Positions 46,061 to 58,046 of a stretch of DNA of 64,000 nt are shown here, piece after piece. This stretch comes from Ctenosaura bakeri. Its lineage: Eukaryota > Chordata > Lepidosauria > Squamata > Iguanidae. The DNA is taken from the NCBI GenBank assembly GCA_948474755.1, contig CAOLHI010000618.1, forward strand, positions 310,001 through 374,000, written 5' to 3'. The position numbers were made by a program, and so were the translations under genes. How positions within the stretch are numbered: the stretch's first letter is position 1; every line of letters starts with the position of its first letter. A model generated the notes under the pieces. That model saw only the letters and a list, made by a program, of their open reading frames with translations, ran no database searches and was not told the DNA's origin.

Positions 46061-47764
46061 CACAAGACTGTCAGGGATTGTCCTTCCAGTAGGGAAAGCC
46101 TGAAACACTGGAGCACCTACCTCTTCACAATGGGAGAATATCCAACTGTAGGTTGTCCTCTACTCACTATAGAGAATGGGCATCTCACAGTAATTGCCAG
46201 TTATTCTTTCAAGGATAAGACAATGGAGAGGCCTTCCCACTTATTAGAGGCTGTACCTGATTGCCTCTCTTATATATCTGATTGCCTGCCAAGGTCTGCC
46301 AAATGATGGGGCCTTTTAGTTCAAGTTTACTTCAGATAAATCCTGTCCAAAATGAGAATTAGGCAGAATGCGAAAAACATTTTTGTCCACAATGTGCTGT
46401 GCTCTAGAGAAGCAGTGGGGCCTGAGAACATTGTCTAACCATCACCAAAATATAGCAAATGGGAGAGAAAGCATCTTGGTCTCTTAATGGGAAAAGCTGT
46501 TTTTCTGGTAACAAATACAGAGAAACCTGGGGTCCTATGGTGTAGACTCTGTGCTCCCAAATGGTGGAACTCTACGCATGGTCCTGCTGGGTGTGGCTAG
46601 CCCACCCTTCATTCCTGCCTTTACTGTTAATGTATGACTCCCTCTGGGAAAGAGCAGAGGCCTGTCTTCCTCATCAGCAGCAGTGGTGTGGCAATGTGTT
46701 CTTGCAGGTGGCACCACCATATAGTCATGTCTAGCCTGTGTGATTTTGGACCCGGCTCATTCCTTTGTACCTATTTAACCATTTTCTTTCTTTCTTTCTT
46801 TCTTTCTTTTACAAATTACAGTAGTAACATAAATGGAGAGGAGAAGGAAGAAGTCTTTACCCTCCATCTCATGCAATAGCCTATCCATGAAATATTGGAT
46901 GAAAAACTTGTATTTTCTGTGCTCTTCATTGTAACTGGATAACCCATCTTTCCCCATCTTATAACCTTGATTTGGAGAAGCTGTAAAGAGGTGGGAGGTG
47001 AAAGTTATCTCCTCAAATTATGTAGCCAAGAAAAGGTCAGTGTAGGATTGCTGGGTAGTATATTTCACAGAGCTGGGGAGACAGCGAGAAATAACTGTTC
47101 TCATTTTTAGGCTGAACTTCTGAAATGTGAGCAGAAAATGGTTCTGAGTTTGTTCAGTTCACCAACTATCATGGTAACAATTACGGGTGATGTGGGAGAA
47201 AGGTTTCTGCAAATGTAATCCCACTAGTTGTCAACTTTTGGAGACCACAGACTTAGTAATAGTAGGATATGCTAGTGAACCTTCTGTTTTCAAAATGTCA
47301 GTTGCATGCATTTGAAATTATAATTTTGAACCTTTCCCCCTGTTAAACTTTACTTAAACATCTCTGGTTGCTGTGTTAATGTCATTGTCAGGGAACTTGA
47401 AGGTATATGAGACAAGCTAGGAAGAAACTTGACAAGAGGATGCTCAAGGATGAGGCTGAGTTTCTTTGACTCAGGGCTAAGCAAGACATTTTACTTTCTG
47501 AGACAGGGGACAAAAATGGCGGCCCTCTCATTCCACTTGTAAAGCTGACCAGATTGGCTGAATCTTTCTTCAAGACTGGTCATGGAATAGTGTTGTCCAC
47601 TGCGCCAGAAGGTAGCAGGCAAGCTTTGGGTATGTGTTGCATGGCGCACACGGCAATATCACTACCACCCCAACTCCTATTGCTTCTTGTCTCCCAGCAT
47701 CTCCTTTCCAAGGCAGCTCCCACACTCTACTTAACAGTAGTGTTAGAACCGGGTTCAAACTACT
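46061..47764. other. Unassigned DNA
   Basis: No gene recognised. A (TTTC)n microsatellite lies at 46783-46810. Confidence 0.4.
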
Positions 47765-47992
47765 CTGTTTATTATTGATTTCCCATCTTTTCCATACAGT
47801 AATCTCAGGGTTGTTTACATGGTTTTTCTTCTCTCCACTTTATATTCACAATGATCCTTTGAGGTATGTCAGGCTGAGAGAGGCATTGGTCCAAGGTCAC
47901 ACAAAGAGTTTCACAGTTTAGTAGGGACTAGAGCCTAGATCTCCTAAGTCAAAGTCAAACACTCTAATCTCCATACCACATTAACTCTCACG
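47765..47992 (-). mobile_element. MIR-like (CORE) SINE, reverse copy
   Basis: ACAATGATCCTTTGAGGTAT, GGCTGAGAGAGGCATTGGTC and CCAAGGTCACACAAAGAGTT are the antisense of the MIR core. CAAACACTCTAATCTCCATA is the antisense of the tRNA-like head. Well diverged, as expected for an ancient SINE. Confidence 0.65.
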
Positions 47993-49443
47993 TGTATGTC
48001 ACATTTATTTGACTGTAAGAATTCAAAGTATCATTTCTGGCAATTATACAAACTTTTATATCCAGTTTCTCCTCCCCATTCTCACAATACTTCGGCAGAA
48101 CTTACTTCTCTAAACATGTCCCAAGAAGCCATTGACCTATTACAAGATTTACCCTGACTGATTTCAGATTTTTTTTGTGCAGTGTTATATACCTTAACTT
48201 GAGGTAATATGAGCTTTTAGGACTGGTCTTGAAAATGTACTTCTAAAAGTGTATGCTAAAGCAATGTGACTAAAATGAAGTGAATCCATACCGGATTAGA
48301 AATGCTTCTGGTACTCTCCCCATCTGAATTTCTCTACAGATTTTAAAATTCAGTTTACATGCTTCTACTTTCAAAATAGAAATGATGCATTTATAATCCT
48401 CCATTCTTTTTCTTTGTGTTTTTCTCCTTTTATTTTGAACAGAATGTGCCACATGCTTGCTTTATAGCAGTTTTCATTTCCTTCCATTTTGTGTGCCTCT
48501 CCCTCAGTAATTATGATTATTAGTGATGGTGATTAGTAATAATTAATATTTTTATTGATTCTCATTAATAAAATACATTAAAGAAAGCTCTTGCAGTGTA
48601 ATTATACATACAGCTGTACCAAAATTCTTTCTGAGTGTTTTTTACTAATGGAATGAAGATGCACATTAGTAAAGCACAGCATAAAGAGGATTTTGATGCA
48701 ATAACACCTCAAATAGTTTGAAGATACTACATGACATCGATGATTCATTTTTGCGATGTTCTTTTCATACTTGAAGACAAAAATATGTTTTCTGTTTGTA
48801 TTATAGATCCTACCTGCACTATTACTTCCCCATATCGTTATGCAAAATAACTCTTGCAGTTAATTGGAAAATAACTCACTTGGTCTTCTTTTTAGAACTG
48901 TCAAACATGGTGGAAAACAGAGAACAATGTAAACCAGAAATCAGCATTAAAGCTCAGTGGTGCAGCACATCCTATGCATATGGTAGAATCACAGTTCAAT
49001 GCGTGTTATCTTGTTGCATGTTCAGGGGCAAGTTCTGTTCCACTTAAATAGCACACCAACAGTCAATGTGGATGGAAGAAGTAGAACACAACTTTTATGG
49101 GTTACAGTTGCTGACAGGGTTGGCACACACATTAGACCCAGGTATCAGCCAACCCACCTGTTGATCAATCAGCCTGACTATTAGGTCTGCAGCTGGAACC
49201 ACTGGGATGACAGGTAAGGGATCCACCTGTATGGACACCTGCTTGTGGTCCCCCTGCAACCAGGAAGTGCAGGAAAGGCATATGACCTCCTTGACTGGGC
49301 ATGGCCATAGTTGCCTCATACCTCTGAGACCATGAAGGGACCCCTATCCCTACCAATGCATAAGGAGCCATGAACTGATGTCTTGGATCTGTCACCCATG
49401 CCAACTGCTACAAAAGGTGGACAAATGGGGGGGGTGCCCCTTC
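47993..49443. other. Unassigned DNA
   Basis: 48000-49000 shows nothing specific. 49040-49443 is less AT-rich and may be the end of the retroelement remnant at 49444-50300, but I could not identify it. Confidence 0.35.
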
Positions 49444-50010
49444 TCAAAGTTTACCTTCTGCCAACTTACTGTATCTGCAACCAATAGAACAGATATGCAC
49501 CTCATGCTTACAACCATTCCTCCTGGTTTGCTGAGCTGCCACAGACCACAAGGGGTTTGTAAACCCACCAAGTCCACCAAAAGTCCATAAATCCCCTTGG
49601 TGCCATGGGTCTGGTTTCTCTGACCCAGAAGCTCCTTGTTTCAGCTGTCTCTCTCCCCCACGCTTTCTAACAATGTGTCCAATGTTACACAAGTACAATC
49701 CAAAGCACCATAACCCTTGCCTCTGCCAGCTATGGGCTCCATCTGTCCAGTTCTTTGGCCCAACTGTCAGTGCTTCCCAGCAATGTGAACTTATCTTCTG
49801 GGTTCCTGCTCCCATGCCAAGCCACAAAGAAGCTGCTGCAGATCCACAATTGTTTTTGACACAGTTCTGCAACTGAAAACAAGAAGACTTAACATTCTTC
49901 AAGACAGAATTCCAGTTGAATATGCCCTGTACATGCCCTGGATTTCCAGCTGCCCAACCTCTTGTTTGTCCCTGTAGAGAAGCTACACTCTGCAGCCTCT
50001 ATTGCTACCC
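49444..50010 (-). pseudogene. Unidentified open frame beside the recombinase remnant
   Basis: A 152-codon minus frame (49902-49444), long for this window. It holds CFGLYLCNIGHIVRKRGG, which superficially recalls a CCHC knuckle but lacks its last cysteine and has the wrong spacing. It sits just downstream, on the same strand, of the tyrosine-recombinase-like segment. Some tyrosine-recombinase retrotransposons carry a further ORF (for example a hydrolase) there, but no motif confirms that. It may be chance. Confidence 0.3.
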
Positions 50011-50300
50011 CTATCCTGAAAGATTGGCCCTGTATTCAGCTGCTGGGAACCTCAACTGCATAAGAGCTGATTGCAAAGCTGATATCACTGGGAACTGTGT
50101 TAGCAGGAAATTGTTCGGAAGAGTGAAAAGAAAGCCAGATCCCTGAAGCCATCTGTCAATGAACCTGCATAAATATCTCACTGGGCAGGGGTGATTCCCC
50201 TCCAGGCTCTGCAGCTGTAGGACTGGCTCACAACCCAACTGATCACCCCTGGAACTCCTAACCCAGATCCTAACAGTTCCCAATCTGAAAAGCATGTTCA
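50011..50300 (-). pseudogene. Tyrosine-recombinase remnant (DIRS/Ngaro-like)
   Basis: A minus frame (50295-50011) reads TVRIWVRSSRGDQLGCEPVL, then CPVRYLCRFIDRWLQGSGFL and later FPVISALQSALMQLRFPAAE. This parallels the block 'RIRRSKTDQLGRG...CPVRALxxFLxxRPxxxGPLF...F...FRxxLxxxGLPPxEY' of the recombinases of YR retrotransposons. The next motif, HSFRIG with the catalytic His and Arg, is not in this frame (ANLSG follows), so the active site is gone. It belongs to a DIRS/Ngaro-like or Crypton-like element. I cannot tell which. Confidence 0.55.
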
Positions 50301-50539
50301 GACATGTCAGTTTTTGACCTGGACACTAGTTCCCCAACCCTTTGGGCTCTGAAAAATGCAATGACAAAAGATGCCTTGAATAATGCCACCTCAGACTCAT
50401 AATGGCAGATCCCCAGTGGCTGTTCCAGCAGTTTCCTGAACAGCTGAAAAGTGATGGGTCTCTTGCCATCTGCTATTCACAATACTTAACAATTCTACCC
50501 TTCTACCATCTTCTGCACTAAGGACATAGCACAGAGGTC

Positions 50540-51230
50540 TTCATAACCATTTTGCCTTGGTAAAAAAGGTTATCACCTCAGAGTGGAGGGACATGGTCCA
50601 TGGAGCAAACCATGCTCCTTCAGCTGAGTTAGTAATGCAATATCTGCCACAACTGTCATCATGATGCCCAGCTCCAGACCTCTGTATAATTTCTCCCATC
50701 AGTTTCATGGGGATATTTAACAGAATGTGGGGGGGGGATTGAGTTCTGAGGGATGCCACAAACCAATGGCCATGCATCACCCAGCACCACCTTTTGAGTT
50801 CTCTCCTCCATGAAGGACCAGAACCACTGTACAAGTGTGCCCAAGTCCCATCTCAGAAAGACACTATGGTGGACGGTGTTGAAAGTGGGCAATAGATCTC
50901 ATGAAGCCAACAAGGACACACACTTCCTGTCTAGTTATCAGTTTAAGTTATCCACCAAGATGACCAAAACCATTTCCATTTCATATCCTGGCCTGGAGCC
51001 AGACTAAAATGGATCTTAATAATCTGTTTCTAGGAAACCTTGGAGCTGGCAAGTCACCACTCCAGAACCTTTCTGCAAAAGGAGCTATTTGGAGACTGTC
51101 CAATAATCTTGAGCAGCCTGCTTCACAAGGACTTTTTTCAATAAAGGCCACATTTCAGCTCCTTTTAGGAATTCCTACAGCACTGAGGCATTTGTCACTT
51201 CCCTGACCCAGCTAGCCACCTTCTGGCTGC
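50540..51230 (-). mobile_element. L2-like LINE, reverse-transcriptase remnant
   Basis: A minus frame from 50892 reads TFNTVHHSVFLRWDLGTLVQ, then WFWSFMEERTQKVVLGDAW, the L2 RT block 'AFDTVDHSILL...LQWFRSFLxxRxQxVVLGD'. A neighbouring frame continues with PPHILLNIPMKLMGEIIQRS, the 'LSPxLFNIYMKPLGEIIR' block. The catalytic Asp of AFDTVDH is changed to Asn (FNTVHH). The YADD box is not visible. Sequence at 51070-51230 is the preceding RT region in decay. Confidence 0.8.
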
Positions 51231-51535
51231 TTTTATAAGTACATGGTTTCAGTATGTATGCGGTGGCTGTCATCTTTCCAAAGATTCTCTAGGACTGTAA
51301 TGTTGAAATGTATCCAATGACACAGGAGAAGTAGGAGGCAGAATTATATCCACTGAATCTGAACCAACACATGCAAATCTGAACACATCCAAGTGATTTT
51401 AACTACAAAGTGTTGTGCAGACCTTCACAGTAGGATCTGCTCTTGTGGGCAGAATGTAAAAGGCCCCTAATCATTTGAGACAGCTCCACTAGGCAACAGT
51501 CCAAATGCAATGGTAGCAGGAAAGAAATATTTCTT
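51231..51535. other. Unassigned DNA
   Basis: No repeat recognised. Confidence 0.4.
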
Positions 51536-51538
51536 TCT

Positions 51539-51739
51539 GGCCATTTCCACACTATACAGTTATTGTGGTATTATTCCACCTTCAACATCCTGTGGAATCC
51601 TGGGGTTTGTAGTTTAGGGAGGGGCCTTTAGAATTCTCAGCCAGAGAGCTCTTTAGCCTGAGTAAACTACAAACCCTAGAATTCCCAGGATGTTGAAAGT
51701 GGAGTAATAGCACAATAACAGTTTACTGCGGAAATGGCC
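51539..51739. mobile_element. Palindromic MITE copy, TCT duplication
   Basis: Ends GGCCATTTCCACAC and GCGGAAATGGCC, flanked by TCT (51536-51538, 51740-51742). Core TATTCCACCTTCAACATCC and its complement. Closely similar to 6137-6338 in its centre (AGAATTCTCAGCCAGAGAGC). Confidence 0.87.
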
Positions 51740-51742
51740 TCT

Positions 51743-54700
51743 GTCCCATTTGTCTCATTGTCACCAGCTCCCTAATAAACGAAGGTGATCATTTGACTCT
51801 ACTCTGCAGCAGGGAATGTTCAGCAGCATTCATGTACAATATCCTGGCCTTCTCCCTATCCTGTTGGTCAGCCAGATCTTCATCAGAGTCATCTGGCAAG
51901 GCAACAGGAAACTTCTGAAGAGCTGGCAGGAAACTATCTGGATCCTTCATCCTGCAGAGGCTGTGAGTGTAAATACCATCAGGTGGTGCTTTGTCCATGA
52001 TAATGGAACTACAGAAAGTTTCCTCACACCCAGATCACCTATATCCTACCCAGCAGAGAAAACTAATTTCAGAGGCTGTCCTATAGTATGGGCAACACCA
52101 GGTACTACTTGGGACAGACCCACAGTTGTCACGGAGGACATGTTCCCAACAGAGTGGCCTGAGCTTCGCTGTTGAAGTCCACTAGTACAACAAGCCAGGG
52201 CAACTCCAGCACCATCACTGAGACCAGCCTAGTGAAAATTAGAAGTAACAATTTTATCATTAATATATCACTGTTACGAACAATGAGATTATAACATTTA
52301 GTTTTTTATGAACAACACAACACTCAGGAAAACTTTTTTAAAAAAATTGAGAGGTAACAAGTTAATATCAATATTATTAAAAAAAATGCTACTTTGGGAG
52401 AAGAAAATGTTTGGGGCATTTTGGATCTTTCTTGTCTCCTTTAAATTTTTTAAAAAGTAGTTTTTTAAAAATGCACCCTCATTTTTCCCCACTTTCCCCC
52501 CTTACCTCACTGTCAAATCTGCCCCCAGATCAAAACCATTAACTTCCCTCAACTTGTCCATGTATTTGCTTTATTTTTCTTTTGTAGAATGCTTGGTGAC
52601 CAGCTTTAGCACTCCAAGATGCTTCCTGGAGCTGGAGGTACTAATGCAAGTATGGACAAGGCACCCACATGCCTAGAAACGGCTTCCTTACACTTGGATT
52701 ACAGAACTATAGCATACAGCTCTTTCCTTTTATTACATACTAAATACAGGGACTGTTTCCCTCCCCCCCCGGAAATCAGCACAACACTGCATGGGCACAA
52801 TCCAGCCAAAATAAAAAACTCTAAAAAACCATTGGTACAAATGGGAAGCTTATCCACATGTGTAGCTTTCTGCACTGACAGTACTTCTTTTTGGCTGGAT
52901 GAATCCCTGTTGTGTCAGTCACCCCATAATCAGCTCTTTTACTGCAATACTCCAAGACGAGGAGGAAGTAATTACAGGATGAATTTAGAACTCTGAAGTC
53001 AGGAGATTTGATTCGAAAGCCATTAAAACCATGCTGCAGAGAACTGTGGATCTCAATTTCAGCAATATTTTAGTAGAGGAATAGAGAGCTATCCAAAATG
53101 AGCAGCCACTCATTCAGTATACTTTTACTGAGTTTCTTTTTTAAAAAAAGTCTGGAGAGTGTTTTTGATAGCTTAGCAGGGAGCAGTTGGTTCTGATTTT
53201 AAGAAATTCAAATAAAAGCAATGTGCAGTACCCTCCAGTTAAACTGTGAACAATTTCCTGTAACAGGAAAAATCAATAACCAGTTGCCATAAGTGACAGT
53301 GGGACAGGGGTAGAGGCTTTTGCTTCATTGATTGTTTTTCCGTGTGTGTAAACCATGGTTTTTCAAAAAGGAGAGGGAAAGCGTGATAAAAATTATAATG
53401 TACATCATAATGTAGTAGCTCATTGCACAAGGAGACTCTTATGAATACAAGCTCTTCTGTGTATTCAATGAATGAGGCAAATCCATGTGTTTTATTGTGT
53501 ACAGAGCTGAGTGTAATATTTTGTTGCCTGGGATGAATTGGAAGATGGCATCCACCCCCAATCCATGTACAGAAGTCAATCACTCTGACCACTTGATTTT
53601 TTTTAAATTTTCAGTGCACATGAGAGCAGCAGGCTTCCTCAGTGGATACAGGGAAGACAGCATGACACACATAACTCTGTCTACCAGTCCTGCCCTGCTA
53701 CTCCCCACCTTGTTCTCTCTTCTGCCTCAGGTCATTCTCACTGGTCTTGATTCTGTACTCTGCTGATCCCGTATCACGTGAATAAGTTATAGGGTTGTTC
53801 CCTTGAGGGATTTTAAAATTAAGTAATTATCCTGGTGTCAAGCCCACCCTGAGAAGCTGAATAGTAGGTGATGTACCAATACATATGTTTTTAAAGAAAT
53901 AGCCATGTTAGTCTGTCACTGCACAAAAAATGGGGAAAGAAGGTGGGTGAAGAGGAATGTAACAACCTCACAAGGACTAACGGTCTATTTTAGATATAGT
54001 AAGCTACAACAGCTGAGGAACAGAATGCTTATGTTGCATGTTGAGGGGGAAGGGGATTATCTCTTGTGAGTCCGTGGAAGAAATCCTAAGTTCGTGGTTT
54101 TGTATTAACAGAACAGGGCTAACATACAGTCTCAGTTACTGTCTCTATGTGCTTCTGTGTTAGAGTGGAGAGAAGATAGGTGTATACCTGGCACAGGTTA
54201 TCCAAAAATAAGAAAGGAATTGTGTCTACCCCTGAGAAATCACCGTGCACATATGTAGGTCAGACAAGGGAGGGCTGGGTTCCTGGACCCACAGGCAATC
54301 AGGGCAGTTTGAAGCTGTCTTCACCACTCCCCACCCTTGTCATGGAAGAAAGAAGAATGAGAATAGGAGTGGGTCTGGCAGTCCTTGCTTGTCAAGAGAA
54401 GAAGATTTCACTGTTGCCATTGTGTTCTTATCCTTCTCCTCGTCTTTTCTAAATTTAGAGTAGAATAAGTTGTGAATGAGCATTAGAACATTGGATTGTA
54501 TGACTAGTGGGTTGTATGATTAGGTATTGTATTTTTTTCTTTCCCTTTTTTGTTTTTTAACTAATTGCATTTCTAAATAAAGTAAAAACTTTTTTTAAAA
54601 AAGTAAAGAGATGTATATGTGTGTGTTTGTGTGTGTGTGCATGCACGTGAAGGCATGTGTACAAGCTTGTGTTGATGTGGGTGTGTCAGTAATGAAGACC

Positions 54701-55068
54701 AGCCATAATAATTTATCTTTCTGCAAGGGCAGGTGTTCCAATGGCAGATTACAGCAAGGGAAACTGGGGACTTGGAAGCATTTCTCCTTTTAGCCCCTGG
54801 GTCACCAGTGCTTAGAAATTTCCAGTAGTGTAGCTTAGAGGCCCAGAGGCAAAAAAGAGAAGCCACGCGAGTTTTCCAAACCCTTTCACCTTCCCTTGAA
54901 TTTTGCGGGATTTTTTTTTTTTTTGCTCAAACAGGAACCTTCAGGTTCCCCTTGCTTTGCTTTAAGTGAAAGTTTGTGGTAACTTTAAGTAGGGCATATC
55001 CAGGTAGAGTAGGGGAGCCATGGCCCTAAATTCTGCATTGGCAGATGTTATATTTATTAGATGAAAGT
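51743..55068. other. Long stretch with little recognised
   Basis: No gene found. About 53886-53990 (ATAGCCATGTTAGTCTGTCA) matches a motif common in reptile genomes that I cannot assign. (GT)n-like repeat at 54611-54660, T run at 54909-54922. Frames at 51816-52175 and 52619-52996 have no recognisable similarity. Confidence 0.4.
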
Positions 55069-55257
55069 GAGAGCCAGCATGGTGTAATGGTTTGGACTAC
55101 AACCCTGGAGATCAGGGTTTGATTCCCTGCTTGGTCATGGAAATCAACTGGGTGACCTTGGGCATGTCACACATTCTCAGCCCCAGAAAACTCCCTGATA
55201 GGTTTGCCTTAGGGTTGCCATAAGTTGGAAATGACTTGAAGGCACACAACAACAACA
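55069..55257 (+). mobile_element. Sauria-type SINE, nearly complete
   Basis: Head GAGAGCCAGCATGGTGTAAT GG (A-box region), GATCAGGGTTTGATTCCCTG (B box), body GTGACCTTGGGCATGTCACA. The tail GCCATAAGTTGGAAATGACT then TGAAGGCACACAACAACAAC comes from the BovB 3' end. Best-preserved tRNA SINE in the window along with 62370-62562. Confidence 0.92.
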
Positions 55258-55295
55258 GTAACCACAAAAACAACAAATCTATGAAAATCTATTCA

Positions 55296-55422
55296 GTTGG
55301 ATTCAAACTTACTCATGCTTTGAGTAAACCCATTGGAATCAATGGGATGAGCTAATCATGACAAATGAAAGTCCATTGATTTTAGTGGGTCAGCTCTAAG
55401 CATGATTAAGTTTGAATCCAAC
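55296..55422. mobile_element. Short TIR element, 127 bp
   Basis: Starts GTTGGATTCAAACTTACTCA and ends with the complement GATTAAGTTTGAATCCAAC. The centre also has inverted CCCATTG/CAATGGG motifs. Flanks share CTATT at slightly different offsets, so the target duplication is uncertain. Confidence 0.65.
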
Positions 55423-56769
55423 CTATTATCCCTCAATGACAATTTATTTGGTAATGTAGGCCTGGAGGGGAAATTCTACAGACATACAGTACTGTTTACT
55501 TGGTTATAAGTGGTAATTTAGCTGTTATCAATAGCACCACAATTGGATGCTCACAGGAAAACAAGCAAGGCAATCTGTGAGGAAAATGGCAGTGAAGTGA
55601 ACTTTAAAGATTCCTTACATTCTTTCTTTATGCTGAGCAAATAATGTGCCCTAGGGCCCCAGGGAAAGGAAATTAGTTTATCTGGTTTGGTTTTTCATTA
55701 GAACAACCTTAGAAAAAACTGTTATTGATATGTGACTATATCATTTTAAACCACTTGCATAATTGAGTGTGAACCACCTGCAGAAATTAAAAAAAAAAGG
55801 GTACCTGCCTGAGAGAAACATCTGTTACTAGTTAATAAATAAGAGGACAATGTTAATCATTTAAATGCTTGATCAGAGTAGGAGGTGAGGTTTTGATTTA
55901 TTATGTACTGAACTCATGTGCCAGGGCACAAGACACCACTTCTTGTAGAAAACTCTGTGTTCACACATTTCTCCTTTATGTGAAATTTAAACAGAAGTGG
56001 ATTTTCATTGCATTGGGATTGTGTTTCTTTAGCAATCTGTGTTGACTCTTCAGATTTGAGGAAGACTTGAAGGCTCTAAAGCCTAGTTTATACATTGATG
56101 CTTCTCACTTATCATTTCCTTACTTGATTTCTCAGGGCCAGCATGACTGGTGGCTTTAGAGCTGCCATTTCTCAGGGCCTGGCCCTGAGGCTCCAGTTTC
56201 TATGGGTCATCTTGAGATGGGAAACAAGGGTATAAATTCTCCAGTTTTGCTGGACTCAGCTTCAGGCAAGAGGAAAGGGCTGCTTGCAAACCCTCAGCTC
56301 AGTAGTTTAGAGTAAAGCTCACTACAATTTGCAAGGCTTAATTGATTTGTTGCTGCAATTTGCAAATACCCTTCAGGAAGTCTTTGTATTTCAGGGCTTT
56401 CCAAATGGTGTGCTGCAACACGTTAGTGTGTCCCCTGAAGTGTGTAGGTGTGTTGCCTATGATCTCAAAAATGTATATTTTAAAAATATATGACAGTTTT
56501 TCATGAGATATGTTGTGTCCCCATACATTTTGTTATTACAATTTATGTATGTTGTCTGTATAAGGGGTTAGTTTAACCTCCGGTTTGCTAGTAAAACTGA
56601 ATTACTGTGTCACAAAATGATGCATGTCTAAAAAGTGTGTCAGCAACATGAAAACGTTTGGAAAGCTCTGATGTATTTACTTAGTTAGCTTCCTCCTTCC
56701 CTGCAAATCATTGAATCACCAGGGCTCATCCTCTGTTCTGCTGTGCATCTCCTTTCTGGCTAGGAGCAA
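55423..56769. other. Unassigned DNA
   Basis: No gene or repeat recognised. Confidence 0.4.
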
Positions 56770-57090
56770 ATTGCTGCTGTTGTGTGTCTTCAAATCATTT
56801 CCAATTTATGGAGATCTGAAGATGAAACCATCATGGGGTTTTCTGGGCAAGATTTGTTCAGAAGGGCTTTGCCTTTGCCTTTGCCTTTGCCTTCGTCTAA
56901 GACTGAGAGAGTAAGACTTGTGCAAAGTCCAAAAGTTTCCATAGCTGAGCTGGGATTTTTGGTGCAACCAATCTACAAACTAAGTTACCTAATACCAAGA
57001 TATTGTGGCCTGCATATCAGTGGGCTCAACCCTGTTCTCCAGAACCATAGTCCAACAACATTCAAACCACTATGTCACATGGGTTCTCAG
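56770..57090 (-). mobile_element. Sauria-type SINE, diverged reverse copy
   Basis: Antisense tail GCTGCTGTTGTGTGTCTTCA, body ATCATGGGGTTTTCTGGGCA, and antisense head AACATTCAAACCACTATGTC. The body is lengthened by a (GCCTTT)n run at 56863-56893 and other insertions. Confidence 0.75.
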
Positions 57091-57349
57091 AGGATCAAGT
57101 AGGTGAGACTAAATGTTCCTTATTCCATCTTGTCAAGTGAGTGAGAAGGAACAATCCCCTATTTTACCTTTGAGGTATGGACAGCTCTTTTAGCTAGGAT
57201 TTCTCTCATAATTCTAAACAGGGTAATATGTTCTCTATGTATATGTGTGTGTGTGTGTGTATGAGAGTAGGGGGAGAAGCTGTGAGCATCTCTGCTGTAG
57301 TTGGTACTTCATATGAGCTTTGGAGAGAGGCAGGTAAGAAATAATTAGT

Positions 57350-57385
<36 letters not shown>

Positions 57386-57611
57386 TGTTTAATGGCATAA
57401 CCACTAGCTGTTGTTAAGTCTCAGGTTTGGGCCTGGAAGCCTCAGGGTCTGGGATAACAATGAATTGACAACCCTGAGGTGAGTTCATGTCAAGAAGGCA
57501 GTAAATCTGCTCTGGATTTAATCTAAACTGGGTTTAGTCTTCACTTTGGCAACTTTAGCAACTTCAGGTTAAAAGCAGATTCCTCACCAGACTAACATGG
57601 CATGGCAACTT
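57091..57611. other. Unassigned DNA with microsatellites
   Basis: (TG)n at about 57241-57261 and (ATC)n at 57351-57382. No gene recognised. Confidence 0.45.
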
Positions 57612-57614
57612 GAA

Positions 57615-58043
57615 GGCCCTTTTTGCACTGTACCTTTTTGCATGAGGGGGGAGGCCATCTTGCGCAAGAAGCCTCCTCCGGGATGCCGTCGCTTCCCCCT
57701 CGTTCCTTCCGCAGGCGCTTCCTGCTGGCGCTTCCATCGTGCTAGTGCCCTGCCCCTTCCTTCTGCAGGGCACCATGGGAGCTGTAGGCTCCGTGGGGGG
57801 AAGGAAGCGTGACCCGGCCGCCTCGCGACACTCCACACAGCAGGTAAGTGCACGTGGGTGCGGCGAGCATTGTGCGAGCGCGGGTGATTTTCAGCTTCAA
57901 GCCGAAAATAAAAAAATACGCCTGGGCGCTGCGTCAGCCTCGTGAGCGCCGCACAAGTGGAGGTGCGTCGTGCAGTGCGACGCTCCCATTTGTGCGGCAC
58001 TCAAGGGGCGCTTGCGCAAGAAAAAATGAATGCAAAAAGGGTG
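57615..58043. mobile_element. CpG-rich MITE, 429 bp
   Basis: Ends GGCCCTTTTTGCACTG and GAATGCAAAAAGGGTG are inverted, flanked by GAA (57612-57614, 58044-58046). The interior is strongly enriched in CpG (GACCCGGCCGCCTCGCGACA, GGTGCGTCGTGCAGTGCGAC) in otherwise AT-rich DNA. Internal short inverted repeats include GCGCTTGCGCAAG and CTTGCGCAAGAAG near opposite ends (about 57661 and 58010). Open frames inside reflect GC content and are not genes. Last bases of the right end deviate from GGCC. Confidence 0.75.
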
Positions 58044-58046
58044 GAA

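Noticed and set aside
48090..48098. CTTCGGCAG, as in U6 snRNA
   Set aside because: Only nine bases match; none of the downstream U6 sequence follows.
49680..49740. CCHC zinc knuckle (gag) in CFGLYLCNIGHIV
   Set aside because: Cysteine spacing is wrong and the final cysteine is missing.
53485..53766. 93-codon plus frame
   Set aside because: No similarity, no splice or promoter context; chance frame.
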